From assembly GCA_015056915.1 (NCBI GenBank), contig SVFK01000002.1:62001-126000 (forward strand): 64,000 nt of DNA. The letters run 5' to 3'. Shown piece after piece: positions 33,278 to 43,736 of the stretch. This DNA is from Lachnospiraceae bacterium. GTDB taxonomy: Bacteria > Bacillota > Clostridia > Lachnospirales > Lachnospiraceae. Position 1 is the first letter of the stretch; the number at the start of each line of letters is the position of its first letter. Both the position numbers and the translations under genes were made by a program. The notes beneath the pieces are model-generated. The model was not told the DNA's origin and searched no databases. It saw nothing but the letters and a program-made list of their open reading frames with translations.

Positions 33278-34099
33278 ATGAGATCTATGTTGCGAAAAAT
33301 AATTTATATATTGCAAGATTTTTCGGCGCAGATGAAAAAGCAAAATATCAGTGCCTTTGCGGCAAGTACGGCATTTTTTCTGTTTTTGTCACTGGTGCCC
33401 ATGTTGATTATGCTGTGTACGGTGATTCCCTTTACTCCGCTTACGGAACAGGATTTGATGGCGGCGGTCACGGATATAACGCCCGATGTGATAGACCCCT
33501 TGGCGCGAAGCTTGATAGGCGAGGTGTATGATAAATCTGCAGGAATTTTGTCTGTGGCGGTGCTGGCTACTTTATGGTCTGCCGGTAAGGGCGTGTTGGC
33601 GCTGATGAGGGGGCTTAATGCCATTAATGATGTGGATGAAGAACGTAATTACTTTGTGGTGCGTGGGATGGCATCCTTCTATACGCTGGTGATGCTACTG
33701 ATTGTGATTCTTTCTTTGTTTATTATGGTATTTGGGAATGCACTGGTGAATGTCTTGCTATATCGGATTCCGCAGCTGCAGATACTTGCCTCCTTTTTAA
33801 TGAATTTCCGCTTTGTTTTCGTGTGGTTAGTGCTGACGATTTTATTTGCAATGATATATGCCTATATCCCTAATATTAAGCTGAAATTTAGAGAACAGCT
33901 TCCGGGAGCTATGTTTTCAGCTATTGTTTGGAGTGTTTTTTCATGGTTTTTCTCCGTTTATGTGGGCTGGGAGGAGGCCGGTAGTATATACGGAAGCCTG
34001 TCCATTATTGTAATTGTAATGCTGTGGCTGTATTTTTGTATGTACATCATTATGGTGGGAGCCTATTTAAATCGGTATTTTAATTCAAGAAATTCTTGA
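33278..34099 (+). CDS. YihY/virulence factor BrkB family membrane protein
   Basis: A 273-residue integral membrane protein with about six hydrophobic spans. 'SAFAASTAFFLFLSLVPMLIMLCTVIPF' near the N-terminus and 'FREQLPGAMFSAIVWSVFSWFFSVYV' are characteristic of the family once called ribonuclease BN; that activity is not supported for these proteins and their role is unknown. A GGGAGG site before the ATG at 33278 sets the start. Its stop codon overlaps the -35 box of the pheST promoter. Confidence 0.88.
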   Translation: MRSMLRKIIYILQDFSAQMKKQNISAFAASTAFFLFLSLVPMLIMLCTVIPFTPLTEQDLMAAVTDITPDVIDPLARSLIGEVYDKSAGILSVAVLATLWSAGKGVLALMRGLNAINDVDEERNYFVVRGMASFYTLVMLLIVILSLFIMVFGNALVNVLLYRIPQLQILASFLMNFRFVFVWLVLTILFAMIYAYIPNIKLKFREQLPGAMFSAIVWSVFSWFFSVYVGWEEAGSIYGSLSIIVIVMLWLYFCMYIIMVGAYLNRYFNSRNS

Positions 34100-34124
34100 C
34101 ATTTTCACAGATTATCACTACAAT
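34096..34124 (+). promoter_or_regulatory. Promoter of the pheST T-box unit
   Basis: TTGACA (34096-34101) and TACAAT (34119-34124) with 17-base spacing. The -35 box contains the stop codon of the preceding gene. Confidence 0.8.
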
Positions 34125-34130
34125 GAAAAG

Positions 34131-34398
34131 CAGTGATAAATAGCGATGAAGGTACACAGTAGCGTATCGTTTTCTTTCAGAGAGAGGAAGTCACCGGCTG
34201 CAAGCTTCCTTAAGTTCAGATGATATGTCGAATTTCCTACCGGAGCTGCTTGGAGGAACAGAGGTATAAGATATTTCTAAAGTATTCCAAGCCGGAGGCG
34301 CCCGTTACGCGTAAATGAGTGTCTGATATAATATCAGGAATCAGGGTGGTACCGCGGAAGAATTCGTCCCTTGCATAGAAATATGCAGGGGATTTTTT
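34131..34398 (+). promoter_or_regulatory. T-box leader sensing tRNA-Phe
   Basis: The T-box core AGGGTGGTACCGCGG at 34343-34357 pairs with the tRNA acceptor end. Upstream, AGAGAGG and GGCTG-type Stem I elements are present, and GAA followed after one base by TTC at 34234-34236 fits the specifier loop for phenylalanine. The terminator TCCCTTGCATA-GAAA-TATGCAGGGGA with T6 (34367-34398) competes with the antiterminator. Uncharged tRNA-Phe would permit read-through into pheST. The specifier position is by eye. Confidence 0.9.
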
Positions 34399-34486
34399 AT
34401 TTTACTGGATTAGGGTGTCAAAGGGTTCTGCATCCCCCCTAATCTTTACGAGAAAGAAATTCTAAGAAAAGGAAAGGAAGAACAAA

Positions 34487-35512
34487 ATGAACGCAAATTT
34501 GGAGCTGATTAAGCAGGAAATTATTGCTGGTGCAGAGGAATTGAATTCCTCAAAAGAAGTGTATGAGTTCAAAAAGAAGTTTTTGGATGGCAAGACAGGT
34601 AAAATTGGCTTGCTGATGAGAGAAATGAAGAATATTCCACCCGAGCAGAGAGCAGATTACGGCAAGGGTGTAAATGAATTGAAGGAGTGGGCGTTAGATT
34701 TTCTGGGTGAGCTTGATGCCAAGATGAAGGAGAAGGAATTACAAGCAAGATATGAGTCAGAAAAGCTTGATATTTCTCTTCCGGCAGTAGAGTTAGAGGA
34801 GGGTAATCTTCATCCCATTACCTTGGTTCGTAATCAGTTAATTGATATTTTCTCAGGAATGGGATTTGAGATTTTTGAGGGTACTGAAATTGAGACGGAT
34901 TATTACAATTTTACAGCATTAAATACCCCTCAGGATCATCCGGCAAGAGATATGCAGGATACCTTCTATTTATCGCCTGAATTTCTGCTGAGAACACAGA
35001 CCAGTGCCGGACAGATTCATGTTATGGAGAAGCAGAAGCCGCCGATTAAGATATTATCTCCCGGCAAGGTGTTCCGTTCTGATGATGATGCTACACATTC
35101 ACCTATGTTTACCCAGATGGAAGGTCTTGTTGTAGATAAGGGCATCACCCTTTGCGATTTACAGGGTATGTTGGATGTGTTTGTGCAGAAGATTTACGGT
35201 GAAGGCACTAAGACAAGACTTCGTCCTTCCTACTTCCCGTTTACGGAGCCTTCTGTAGAAGTGGATTGCAGCTGCTTTGAGTGTGGAGGAACAGGCTGTA
35301 AGCTTTGTAAGGGAACCGGCTGGATTGAGATTTTAGGTGCAGGTATTGTGAATAATAAGGTCCTTGAGAATTGTGGCATTGATTCCAATGAATATAGCGG
35401 TTTGGCATTTGGTATCGGTATTGAACGTACTGCAATGTTAAAATATGGTATTAACAACATTAAGTTATTATTTGAATCAGACTTACGTGTGCTGAAGCAA
35501 TTAAATGACTAG
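34487..35512 (+). CDS. pheS: Phenylalanyl-tRNA synthetase alpha subunit
   Basis: The catalytic alpha subunit of the (alpha-beta)2 enzyme that charges tRNA-Phe. An N-terminal coiled-coil region (1-95) is followed by the class II core: '[20 protein letters not shown]' (motif 1 region), '[25 protein letters not shown]' (motif 2) and '[18 protein letters not shown]' (motif 3). The 341-residue length is standard. '[19 protein letters not shown]' contains four or five cysteines that may hold zinc, seen in some bacterial PheS. Expression is set by the T-box leader upstream. Confidence 0.97.
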   Translation: MNANLELIKQEIIAGAEELNSSKEVYEFKKKFLDGKTGKIGLLMREMKNIPPEQRADYGKGVNELKEWALDFLGELDAKMKEKELQARYESEKLDISLPAVELEEGNLHPITLVRNQLIDIFSGMGFEIFEGTEIETDYYNFTALNTPQDHPARDMQDTFYLSPEFLLRTQTSAGQIHVMEKQKPPIKILSPGKVFRSDDDATHSPMFTQMEGLVVDKGITLCDLQGMLDVFVQKIYGEGTKTRLRPSYFPFTEPSVEVDCSCFECGGTGCKLCKGTGWIEILGAGIVNNKVLENCGIDSNEYSGLAFGIGIERTAMLKYGINNIKLLFESDLRVLKQLND

Positions 35513-35567
35513 GACTTGATACGGAATAAATTGATAAAAGTCAAACAGAAAGGTAAGGTAAATTAAT

Positions 35568-37988
35568 ATGATTACACCCCTTAGTTGGTTGAAGGAATAT
35601 GTAGATATAGATGTGACACCACAGGAATTGCAGGATAAATTATTCTCTTGTGGTTTCGAGGTAGAAGAGCTGTACGAGGTAGGTAAGGATATTAGTAAGG
35701 TTGTAGTGGGACATGTGCTTACCTGTGAAGCGATTCCCGATACTCATTTGCATGTATGTCAGGTGGATTGTGGAGAACATGGTACTTTCCAGATTTGTTG
35801 CGGAGCAGATAATGTGGTTGCAGGCGGCAAATTCCCGGTTGCTCTGGTAGGTGCGACTGTGTATGCCACAGCCAAGGATCACAAGACTGTAGAAGGCGTT
35901 ATGACCATTGGAAAGGGTAAGCTGCGCGGTTATGAATCCCATGGTATGCTTTGTTCCGGCGTGGAGCTTGGCGTAAGTGAAAATATGTATCCGGGTGCAG
36001 GCTATAACGGACTTTTAGTGCTCCCTGAGGATGCTGAGATTGGTGCAGATGTAAAGCCGATTCTTGGATTGGATGACTGGATTTTTGATATTGCTATTAC
36101 CGCCAACCGCCCTGATTGTCAGAGTATCCTTGGTATCGCAAGAGAGGTGGCAGCGGTACTGGAGAAAGAATTAAAAATGCCGGATTTAAGCTACACCGAG
36201 ACAGATGCGACTTTGGAAGGATTTACGGTAACCGTGGATTGTCCCGATTTGTGCCCCAGATACAGCGCTCACTATGTGACTGATGTGCGTATCGGAGAGT
36301 CTCCGCTATGGATGAAACGCAGACTTGCACTGGTGGGAATTGATGCGATTTCTAATGTAGTAGATATTACCAATTACATTCTGAAAGAATTGGGACAGCC
36401 CATGCATGCTTTCGATTTGGCTACCTTGGAAGGCAATGCAATCAATGTAAGACGTGCAAAAGATAATGAGCTTATCACCACTCTGGATGGTCAGGAATTA
36501 ACGCTTACAAATGCTAACATGGTAATATGTGACGGAGTGAAACCGGTTGCATTGGCAGGTGTAATGGGAGGATTGAATTCTGAAATTCGTGACACCACAA
36601 GCAGTGTATTGTTTGAATCTGCAAAGTTTGCACGTGACAATATCAGAAGAACCTCCAGAGCATTAGGAAAACGCTCTGACTCCAGTGCCCGCTATGAAAA
36701 GGGTGTGGATGAATACGCGACTGTTATGGCTATGAAGCGTGCACTCCACTTGATCGAAGAGCTTGACTGTGGTAAAGTATCCCGCATGCATGTGGATGTA
36801 AATACCGGAAACAGCGTAGAACCCAGAGAATTAAAGGTTAGTATCGAAAAAGTAAATAATTGTCTTGGTATTGTAGTACCCAATGAAGAGATTCTTAAAA
36901 TTATGAAGAATCTGGCATTTGAGCCTCAAATCGAAGGCGATTCCCTGATTCTGCAGGTTCCGGCGTTCCGCGAGGATGTTGAAACCTATCAGGATATTGC
37001 AGAGGAAGTTATCCGTATGTATGGCTATGAGCATGTCATTCCTGCATTTATGCCTTCTGCTCAGGTTACTATCGGTGGACAGAATCTGGTGCAGAAGAGT
37101 GAATTGAAGCTGAAGAAAGCTCTTTGCAGTGTGGGGGCTTATGAGTGTATTCATTATTCCTTCTTCTCACCTACGGATCTTGATTTATTAAGAATGCCGG
37201 AGGATGCAGTAGAGCGTAAGGCAATCAGAATTATGAATCCCATCAGTGAGGAATTATCGCTGATGAGAACCACTCTGGCAGCATCTATGATTAATGCTGT
37301 TGTTCGCAATCAGAAGAAGGGTAATCTGGAGGGCAGATTATTTGAAATCGGCAATGTATTTATGCCCTATGAGCTTCCGCTGACACAGTACCCGGACGAA
37401 AAGGCAAGACTTTGCGTGGGTATCTTTGGTGAGAAGGAATCCTTCTATACCATGAAGGGAATTGCAGAAAAGATTGCAGACTGCTTACATCTTAAGTTTA
37501 CTTATGAAAATAGCAGCAAGACCTTTTTACATCCTTATCAGACAGCACGTATTCTGTGTGAAGGCATAGAAATCGGTTATTTTGGAAAGCTTGCATATGA
37601 TATTGCAGACGATCAGGATCTTCGTACCCAGACATTTATTTTAGAGATGGATTTGAAGGTTGTTTCCCAGTGGTATGGCAAGAAACCGGTGTTCACACCG
37701 TTGCCCAAATTCCCGGAAGAGGAGAGAGATTTGGCTCTTGTTGTATCCAAAGAAATTACCTGTGGCGAAATCGAAAATGTTATGTTGGAGGCTTGTAAGT
37801 ATATCACCAATATTACTCTCTTTGATATTTATGAGGGTGAGCAGATTGCCGCAGACAAGAAGAGTATGGCATTTTCTGTGGTATTTACACCAAAGGATGA
37901 AGCGTTTGGTGCAGATAGCGTAGATGGCTTTGTAAAGAAAATCTTAAAGCAGCTGAACAAGGCATATGGAGTAGAGCTGAGAAGTTAA
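35568..37988 (+). CDS. pheT: Phenylalanyl-tRNA synthetase beta subunit
   Basis: The 806-residue beta subunit with tRNA-binding and editing domains. In order: an OB-fold tRNA-binding domain (about 40-150), B1/B3-B4 editing domain including 'ITANRPDCQSILGIAREVAAVL' and 'LGQPMHAFDLATLEG', B5 domain (about 400-475), a catalytic-like core, and the C-terminal anticodon-binding FDX-ACB domain ('FPEEERDLALVVSKEI'). Full length. It follows pheS by 55 bases in the same T-box-controlled unit and ends at a terminator. Confidence 0.97.
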   Translation: MITPLSWLKEYVDIDVTPQELQDKLFSCGFEVEELYEVGKDISKVVVGHVLTCEAIPDTHLHVCQVDCGEHGTFQICCGADNVVAGGKFPVALVGATVYATAKDHKTVEGVMTIGKGKLRGYESHGMLCSGVELGVSENMYPGAGYNGLLVLPEDAEIGADVKPILGLDDWIFDIAITANRPDCQSILGIAREVAAVLEKELKMPDLSYTETDATLEGFTVTVDCPDLCPRYSAHYVTDVRIGESPLWMKRRLALVGIDAISNVVDITNYILKELGQPMHAFDLATLEGNAINVRRAKDNELITTLDGQELTLTNANMVICDGVKPVALAGVMGGLNSEIRDTTSSVLFESAKFARDNIRRTSRALGKRSDSSARYEKGVDEYATVMAMKRALHLIEELDCGKVSRMHVDVNTGNSVEPRELKVSIEKVNNCLGIVVPNEEILKIMKNLAFEPQIEGDSLILQVPAFREDVETYQDIAEEVIRMYGYEHVIPAFMPSAQVTIGGQNLVQKSELKLKKALCSVGAYECIHYSFFSPTDLDLLRMPEDAVERKAIRIMNPISEELSLMRTTLAASMINAVVRNQKKGNLEGRLFEIGNVFMPYELPLTQYPDEKARLCVGIFGEKESFYTMKGIAEKIADCLHLKFTYENSSKTFLHPYQTARILCEGIEIGYFGKLAYDIADDQDLRTQTFILEMDLKVVSQWYGKKPVFTPLPKFPEEERDLALVVSKEITCGEIENVMLEACKYITNITLFDIYEGEQIAADKKSMAFSVVFTPKDEAFGADSVDGFVKKILKQLNKAYGVELRS

Positions 37989-38018
37989 TTGGTATAATCA
38001 AATTTAGAAAGATACAAA

Positions 38019-38057
38019 ATAAATCCTGTCAGGACAATCTCGACAGGATTTATTTTA
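38019..38057 (+). terminator. Intrinsic terminator after pheT
   Basis: A 10-bp stem (AAATCCTGTC with GACAGGATTT) around an 11-base loop, followed by ATTTTAT. Confidence 0.85.
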
Positions 38058-38071
38058 TAAATTTCTTTAGG

Positions 38072-38115
38072 AAATGAAATTTGGGATTTCATTTATAGTT
38101 TATTTGTTGTAAAAT
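38072..38115 (+). promoter_or_regulatory. Possible lysA promoter with inverted repeat
   Basis: An inverted repeat AAATGAAAT / ATTTCATTT (38072-38080 and 38086-38094) overlaps a weak -35 (TTTCAT), 17 bases before TAAAAT (38110-38115). The repeat could be an operator; no regulator is evident. Confidence 0.35.
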
Positions 38116-38167
38116 GGTTGGTGAGATTTGTTTGCACTCAAATTTTGAATGAAGGATAGGTACGTAC

Positions 38168-39433
38168 ATGATAGAATTTAACAATTCAGTATATTTTGAC
38201 GGAACGGATTATTATATGCAGACCGTGAAGCTGCAGGAGATTTCAGAAAATGCCAAAACTCCTTTTTATATATATGATATGAATTATGTTTTAGATAAAT
38301 ATCAGAAGCTCAAAGCATGCTTTCCGAGAGAGGATGTAAGATTATTTTATGCTGTGAAGGCTAATTTTAATCCACATATGTTAAAGATTATGAAGGAGAA
38401 TAACTTTTGCCTTGATACGGTTAGCCCGGCAGAAGTGATTTTGGCAAAGAAATTAGGCTTCGACAGTAGAAATATTTTATTCACAGCTAATAACATGACC
38501 GATGAAGAAATGGAAATTGTCAAAGCGCAGGGAGTGCTTTTCAATATTGATTCCCTGTCAAGATTGGAGGCATATGGTAAGTTCTACAGTGGTTCCGAAG
38601 TGTGTGTGCGCATTAATCCGGATGTACAAGCCGGTGAAAATGAAAAGGTCATGACAGGTGGCAGCTTAAGTAAATTCGGAATTTTGCTAGAGGATGTTCC
38701 GAAGGTGATTGCCATTGCCAAAGAATATAATATTAAAATAGTGGGTCTTCATGAGCATACGGGAAGCGGAATCTCCGATACCGGGAAAGTATTTGAAAGT
38801 ATGGAGAATCTTTTAAATATTGTGAATCCGGTGGATTTCCCGGATTTGGAGTTTGTTGATTTTGGCGGTGGCTTCAAAGCCCGTTATGCACCGGATGAAA
38901 AAGAAATAGATTATGTGGAGTTTGGCAAAAAGGCGGTTGAGATGTTTGACAAGGCCTGCTCCAAATACGGAAAGCAATTAAGTCTGTATTTTGAGCCCGG
39001 AAAGTATACTGTGGCAGAATGCGGATGTATGGTGGTGCAGGTGAATACCGTGAAAGACAATAAGGGTCGTCTTATTGTGGGAACCAATTCCGGTTTTCCT
39101 CACCTGATTCGTCCGGTATTTTATGATGCATATCATCATGTGGTTAATTTGAGCAATCCCACCGGAGAGGTTAAGGTATATGATATCTTCGGCAATACCT
39201 GTGAATCGGGAGATTGCTTTGCAAAGGAAAGAGAGCTCCCGGAGATTCGTATCGGAGATTATCTTGCAATCATGAATGCAGGCGCTTATTGCCGTTCCAT
39301 GGCTTCTGAATATAATCTTCGCCCGTTGCCGGCAGAGTATATTGTTTATAATGAAGAGGTGTTAACGACTAAAAGGAAGCTTTCCCATGAAGAATTGGCG
39401 GATAGAATTCTTGCTGATTACGGATTGGTGTAA
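38168..39433 (+). CDS. lysA: Diaminopimelate decarboxylase
   Basis: A fold-type III PLP decarboxylase turning meso-diaminopimelate into lysine. 'LFYAVKANFNPHML' has the PLP lysine, 'GLHEHTGSG' and 'DFGGGFKARY' bind phosphate, 'CESGDCFAKE' has the active-site cysteine typical of DAP decarboxylase, and 'GAYCRSMASEYNLRPLPAEY' is near the end. The 421-residue length fits. Carboxynorspermidine decarboxylase and ornithine/arginine decarboxylases share the fold; the CESGD motif favours LysA. It begins a run of closely spaced genes ending with pilZ. Confidence 0.85.
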   Translation: MIEFNNSVYFDGTDYYMQTVKLQEISENAKTPFYIYDMNYVLDKYQKLKACFPREDVRLFYAVKANFNPHMLKIMKENNFCLDTVSPAEVILAKKLGFDSRNILFTANNMTDEEMEIVKAQGVLFNIDSLSRLEAYGKFYSGSEVCVRINPDVQAGENEKVMTGGSLSKFGILLEDVPKVIAIAKEYNIKIVGLHEHTGSGISDTGKVFESMENLLNIVNPVDFPDLEFVDFGGGFKARYAPDEKEIDYVEFGKKAVEMFDKACSKYGKQLSLYFEPGKYTVAECGCMVVQVNTVKDNKGRLIVGTNSGFPHLIRPVFYDAYHHVVNLSNPTGEVKVYDIFGNTCESGDCFAKERELPEIRIGDYLAIMNAGAYCRSMASEYNLRPLPAEYIVYNEEVLTTKRKLSHEELADRILADYGLV

Positions 39434-39466
39434 GTAGATAACGATTATGTAAGGAGAAAAAGCGTA

Positions 39467-40891
39467 ATGGAAAAGAAAAACGTGTGGGAAACCTACAGCT
39501 CCAAGCAGTTAAAGGAACTGGAAAAATTAAATAAAGAGTACAGAGACTTTCTCGACAATGGTAAAACAGAGCGAGAATGTATTGATACAATTGTAAATAC
39601 CATTGAAGCAGCAGGTTATCAGGAATTAGACAAGGTGGTGAAAAGCGGTACTGCCTTAAAAAGTGGCGATAAGGTATACAGTGTATGGATGAACAAATCC
39701 ATCGCTATGTTCCAAATCGGCGAAAAGCCTATGACAGAGGGGATGAATATTCTGGGTGCGCATATTGATAGCCCTAGACTGGATATTAAGCAGAATCCTT
39801 TATATGAGGATGGCGGATTTGCTTATCTGGATACACACTATTACGGCGGAGTAAAGAAATACCAATGGGTGACCATTCCTTTGGCGATTCATGGTGTGGT
39901 AGTGAAAAAGGATGGTACTATTGTTGAGATTAATATCGGTGAAAATGATGATGATCCGGTATTCTTTGTGTCTGATTTGCTGATTCATCTGGCACAGGAG
40001 CAGTTAGAAAAGAAGGCTGCCAAGGTGATTGAGGGAGAAGCACTGGATATTATTATCGGCAGCAAGCCCCTTGTCATTGATAAGAAGTCGGGGAAGGATG
40101 AAAAGGAAGCAAAGAACGTCGGAAAAGAAGTTGTGAAAGCAGGAATTCTGGGCATCTTAAAGGAGAATTATGATATTGAGGAGGAAGATTTTATCTCTGC
40201 GGAATTAGAGGTGGTTCCTGCCGGTAAAGCAAGGGAAGCAGGCTTTGACCGCAGCATGATTCTGGCTTACGGTCAGGATGACAGAGTATGTGCCTTTACT
40301 TCTATGAAGGCTATGCTTGACACGAAAAAGACAGATAGAACTATGTGCTGTATTCTGGTGGACAAAGAAGAGGTCGGTTCTGTGGGAGCTACCGGTATGC
40401 AGTCCCGATTCTTTGAAAATGCAGTGGCAGAGGTAATGAATCTTACAGGTGAGTACAGTGAATTGAACATGAGAAGATGTCTGGCTCATTGTTGTATGCT
40501 TTCCTCTGATGTAAGCAGTGCCTTTGATCCTTCCTATGCAGGAAGCTTTGATAAGAAAAATGTTGCATACTTAGGCGGTGGTATTGTATTTAATAAATTC
40601 ACCGGAGCCCGCGGTAAATCCGGCTCCAATGATGCCAATGCAGAATATCTGGCACATCTTCGTAGTGTGTTAGAGGAGAAGAAGGTTACCTTCCAGACTG
40701 CAGAATTAGGTCGTGTGGATTTGGGTGGTGGCGGCACCATTGCATACATTCTGGCACTGTACGGCATGAATGTAATCGACAGCGGTGTGGCAGTACTGAA
40801 TATGCACGCACCCTGGGAGGCTACCAGCAAGGCCGATGTATATGAGGCTTATCGTGGCTACAAGGCATTTGTGGAAGGAGCGAGTCTGTAA
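39467..40891 (+). CDS. M18 family aminopeptidase (aspartyl aminopeptidase-like)
   Basis: A 474-residue metallopeptidase of family M18. '[20 protein letters not shown]' contains a metal-ligand His and Asp, '[14 protein letters not shown]' is diagnostic, and '[19 protein letters not shown]' holds the catalytic Glu pair. It likely removes acidic or neutral N-terminal residues from peptides in the cytoplasm as a large oligomer. It follows lysA by 33 bases, and its TAA stop overlaps the ATG of queA by one base, so the genes are translationally linked though functionally unrelated. Confidence 0.93.
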   Translation: MEKKNVWETYSSKQLKELEKLNKEYRDFLDNGKTERECIDTIVNTIEAAGYQELDKVVKSGTALKSGDKVYSVWMNKSIAMFQIGEKPMTEGMNILGAHIDSPRLDIKQNPLYEDGGFAYLDTHYYGGVKKYQWVTIPLAIHGVVVKKDGTIVEINIGENDDDPVFFVSDLLIHLAQEQLEKKAAKVIEGEALDIIIGSKPLVIDKKSGKDEKEAKNVGKEVVKAGILGILKENYDIEEEDFISAELEVVPAGKAREAGFDRSMILAYGQDDRVCAFTSMKAMLDTKKTDRTMCCILVDKEEVGSVGATGMQSRFFENAVAEVMNLTGEYSELNMRRCLAHCCMLSSDVSSAFDPSYAGSFDKKNVAYLGGGIVFNKFTGARGKSGSNDANAEYLAHLRSVLEEKKVTFQTAELGRVDLGGGGTIAYILALYGMNVIDSGVAVLNMHAPWEATSKADVYEAYRGYKAFVEGASL

Positions 40892-41979
40892 TGACGGACG
40901 GACAGATAGCACAGACTGAAAACCAGATAAAAGAATTGAAAAAGTCGGATTTCTACTTTGATTTGCCGCAGGAATTGATTGCACAGGACCCTTTGTCGGA
41001 TCGCTCCTCCTCCAGACTTCTTGTGTTGGATAAATATACGGGAGAGGTGTCACACCATATTTTCAAGGATATTTTGGATTACCTTCATGCAGGTGATTGT
41101 CTGGTGTTGAATAATACGAAGGTGATTCCCGCAAGGCTTTTGGGAGAGAGAGAAGGAACAGGTGCCCATGTGGAGGTGCTTCTTCTGAAACGCCGCGAGG
41201 GCGATGTATGGGAAACCTTGGTAAAACCGGGAAAGAAATGCAAGCCCGGTACCAGACTGGTATTCGGTGACGGACTGCTCCGGGCAGAGGTGTTGGAGAC
41301 GGTAGAAGAGGGCAATCGCCTGATTCATTTTGAATATGAGGGTATTTTTGAGGAAATATTGGACCGATTGGGAGAGATGCCATTACCCCCCTATATTACT
41401 CACAAACTGCAGGATAAGAACCGTTACCAGACGGTTTATGCAAAATATGAGGGCTCAGCAGCAGCCCCCACCGCCGGACTTCATTTTACACAGGAATTAC
41501 TGGGCAAGATTGCAGAAAAGGGTGTAGAAATCGCCTATGTAACACTTCATGTGGGACTGGGAACCTTTCGCCCGGTAAAGGAAGAAAATGTACTGCAGCA
41601 TCATATGCATTCCGAATTTTATCAGGTTACAGAAGAGGCTGCTGACAAGATTAACAGCACTAAGCAAAAGGGCGGAAGAGTCATCTGTGTAGGCACTACC
41701 AGCTGTAGGACTGTGGAAAGCGCTGCAGACGAAAACGGTGTGGTACAAGCCGGCTGTGATAATACGGAGATATTTATTTATCCGGGATATGAATTTAAGG
41801 TGCTGGATGCGCTGATAACCAATTTTCACTTGCCGGAGTCTACGCTTGTAATGCTGGTGTCTGCACTGGCAGGCAGGGAACAGGTGCTTGCGGCTTATGC
41901 AGAAGCTGTTGAAAAGAAATATCGTTTTTTCAGCTTTGGGGATGCGATGTTTATTGTTGATTTGCAGAAAATGCTTTAG
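40891..41979 (+). CDS. queA: S-adenosylmethionine:tRNA ribosyltransferase-isomerase
   Basis: Transfers and isomerises the ribosyl group of SAM onto 7-aminomethyl-deazaguanine in tRNA, the step giving epoxyqueuosine. '[27 protein letters not shown]', '[15 protein letters not shown]', '[18 protein letters not shown]' and '[23 protein letters not shown]' are family signatures. The 362 residues include a slightly longer N-terminus than the usual 342. The ATG lies in a TAATG junction with the M18 gene. No other queuosine gene is in the window. Confidence 0.96.
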   Translation: MTDGQIAQTENQIKELKKSDFYFDLPQELIAQDPLSDRSSSRLLVLDKYTGEVSHHIFKDILDYLHAGDCLVLNNTKVIPARLLGEREGTGAHVEVLLLKRREGDVWETLVKPGKKCKPGTRLVFGDGLLRAEVLETVEEGNRLIHFEYEGIFEEILDRLGEMPLPPYITHKLQDKNRYQTVYAKYEGSAAAPTAGLHFTQELLGKIAEKGVEIAYVTLHVGLGTFRPVKEENVLQHHMHSEFYQVTEEAADKINSTKQKGGRVICVGTTSCRTVESAADENGVVQAGCDNTEIFIYPGYEFKVLDALITNFHLPESTLVMLVSALAGREQVLAAYAEAVEKKYRFFSFGDAMFIVDLQKML

Positions 41980-42005
41980 TAAACTAATGAGAAAAGGAGA
42001 GGGTT

Positions 42006-42338
42006 ATGAAAGAGAGAAGAAAAGACAAAAGAACGGAATTACAGTCAAAGCTGATTGTAAAGCGACTGGATGGAGAAGAAGGCAAGGAGGTTGCCATCGA
42101 GATCGTTGATGTTTCCAAGGGAGGCGTTGGCTTTCAATGTGAAGAAGTATTAAGTATCGGAGAGGTATATGAATCCTACCTGACCATTTGGACGCAGGAG
42201 GTGATTCATGCCTTTCTGCAGATTGTCAGAATTGAATTAAAGAATGATGGTTATTCCTATGGCGCATCCTTTGTGGGTATGCCGGAAATGGATGCATCCA
42301 GAATTGAGGTTTACCAGACTGTCAGCGAGAATACTTAA
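42006..42338 (+). CDS. Single-domain PilZ protein
   Basis: A 110-residue protein made of one PilZ domain, the cyclic-di-GMP receptor fold. The N-terminal 'RRKDKRTELQSKL' matches RxxxR and 'IVDVSKGGVGF' matches the (D/N)xSxxG motif, so the ligand-binding residues are intact. 'GASFVGM' ends the barrel. An AAGGAGAG site precedes the ATG 26 bases after queA. It may act on motility or exopolysaccharide, but its partner is unknown. Confidence 0.88.
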   Translation: MKERRKDKRTELQSKLIVKRLDGEEGKEVAIEIVDVSKGGVGFQCEEVLSIGEVYESYLTIWTQEVIHAFLQIVRIELKNDGYSYGASFVGMPEMDASRIEVYQTVSENT

Positions 42339-42369
42339 ACGTAAAACAAGATAATCCAAAAGATAAGAA

Positions 42370-42398
42370 AGACCAAAAGCATCGCTTTTGGTCTTTTT
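42370..42398. terminator. Terminator between pilZ and tyrA
   Basis: An 11-bp stem AGACCAAAAGC/GCTTTTGGTCT with a 3-base loop and a T5 tail on the plus strand. A matching A-run on the left lets it work for the convergent tyrA gene as well. Confidence 0.9.
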
Positions 42399-42421
42399 GT
42401 GTGATTAAGCGCTGTAACACA

Positions 42422-43522
42422 TTATTTTCTCTCGTGGATGGTGTAGCCCTTGCTGCTTAAGATGCTTTTGGAACGCTCGATAGATTCCTCTTCATAGAAT
42501 TCTATTCGCAAGATGCCACCCTCGAATTCCCTGTTGTGCACGATTCCGATATTCTTGATACTAATGCTGTTTAACGCAAGAATAGTGGCAATAGATGCCA
42601 GTGCTCCGGGCTCATCGGCAATATCGATGGTAATGGAATAGGAGGCTTTGATAGGGCCGCTTGCAGCATTAATAAAGGAGTCTCTATAAATTCGTGCGCT
42701 GTCAAATAATTCATAAAGTGCACTGTCATCATGTCCCTCCAGCTGTTCGCGGGTGGCACTTAGGGAATCAATATATGCAGTCAATAGTGCGGAAATATTA
42801 TCTGTGTTGGTAAGGCATATTTGTTGCCACATAACAGCGGATGAGGATGCGATGCGGGTAATATCCTTAAAACCACCGGCTGCAATCATTTTCATAATAC
42901 CCTCGGCAGAATCATGGTCGTGTACCAGATTTACCAGAGAAGCTGCAATAATATGCGGAAGATGACTGACAGCGGCAGTGACATAGTCATGCTGTTTGCA
43001 GCTTAAGATAAGGGGAATTGCCCCCAGTGTCTGTACCAACTCCTTATAAGCCTGCACCTTTGTGGCAGGGATTTCTGCTGTAGGAGTAAGAATATAATAA
43101 GCATTTTCCAATAAAACAGCTTTGGAATTGATAAAGCCCACTCGCTCACTGCCTGCCATGGGATGCCCACCTATAAACTGAGCATTTAACCCGGCTTCAT
43201 CAATGGCATGGTGAATATCTGATTTGACACTGCCCACATCCGTAAGTAAACAATCGGGTGAAAGGATTGCTTTTACTGCGGCCAGATTATCGTCATTTTT
43301 TTGCACCGGTGCACACAAAAATATGTAGTCACATGCACGGAAGCTTTCATCAATAGCACTGGTGGTAATATTTGCAATATTTGCCTCTTTGGCAGCTATA
43401 AGAGTATCGGCATTAATGTCGTATGCAATGATTATGGTGTCAGGAAGTTTTTCTCTGAGAGCTCTGGCAATAGAACCACCGATGAGACCCAGACCGATAA
43501 AGCCACAGGTTAATTGTTTCAT
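42422..43522 (-). CDS. tyrA: Prephenate dehydrogenase with C-terminal ACT domain
   Basis: Oxidatively decarboxylates prephenate to 4-hydroxyphenylpyruvate for tyrosine synthesis. 'CGFIGLGLIGGSIARALRE' is the NAD(P)-binding Rossmann start, 'IGGHPMAGSERVGF' the substrate region and 'AVSHLPHIIAASLVN' the helical domain. Residues ~295-366 form an ACT domain ('SITIDIADEPGALASIATILALN') that would mediate tyrosine feedback inhibition. The internal ATG at 43522 has a GAGG site six bases away and is preferred over 43534. A TTGACT-17-TATAGT promoter lies upstream. It stands apart from other aromatic genes. Confidence 0.93.
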   Translation of the reverse strand: MKQLTCGFIGLGLIGGSIARALREKLPDTIIIAYDINADTLIAAKEANIANITTSAIDESFRACDYIFLCAPVQKNDDNLAAVKAILSPDCLLTDVGSVKSDIHHAIDEAGLNAQFIGGHPMAGSERVGFINSKAVLLENAYYILTPTAEIPATKVQAYKELVQTLGAIPLILSCKQHDYVTAAVSHLPHIIAASLVNLVHDHDSAEGIMKMIAAGGFKDITRIASSSAVMWQQICLTNTDNISALLTAYIDSLSATREQLEGHDDSALYELFDSARIYRDSFINAASGPIKASYSITIDIADEPGALASIATILALNSISIKNIGIVHNREFEGGILRIEFYEEESIERSKSILSSKGYTIHERK

Positions 43523-43574
43523 AAGATGCCTCATTTCTGTATCAATTCATAGGAGTCTTCTTTTACTGTTCTAT

Positions 43575-43603
43575 ACTATAACACTTCAACGCGCGAAAGT
43601 CAA
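43575..43603 (-). promoter_or_regulatory. Promoter of tyrA
   Basis: On the minus strand TTGACT (43603-43598) and TATAGT (43580-43575) are 17 bases apart, about 50 bases before the tyrA start. Confidence 0.7.
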
Positions 43604-43736
43604 CAAGCTATTTACATTTATCACGTATTTTCACCTTCTTTTTAATTTTTTGGAATCAAAAGTCTGAATTGCACATAAAATACATACAAAACGTACAAAA
43701 ATTAAAAAATTAATATGCAAAAATACTAACAATTAC

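Noticed and set aside
38019-38167. Lysine riboswitch before lysA
   Set aside because: The gap after the pheT terminator is only about 110 bases with no L-box-like conserved segments, too short for that riboswitch.
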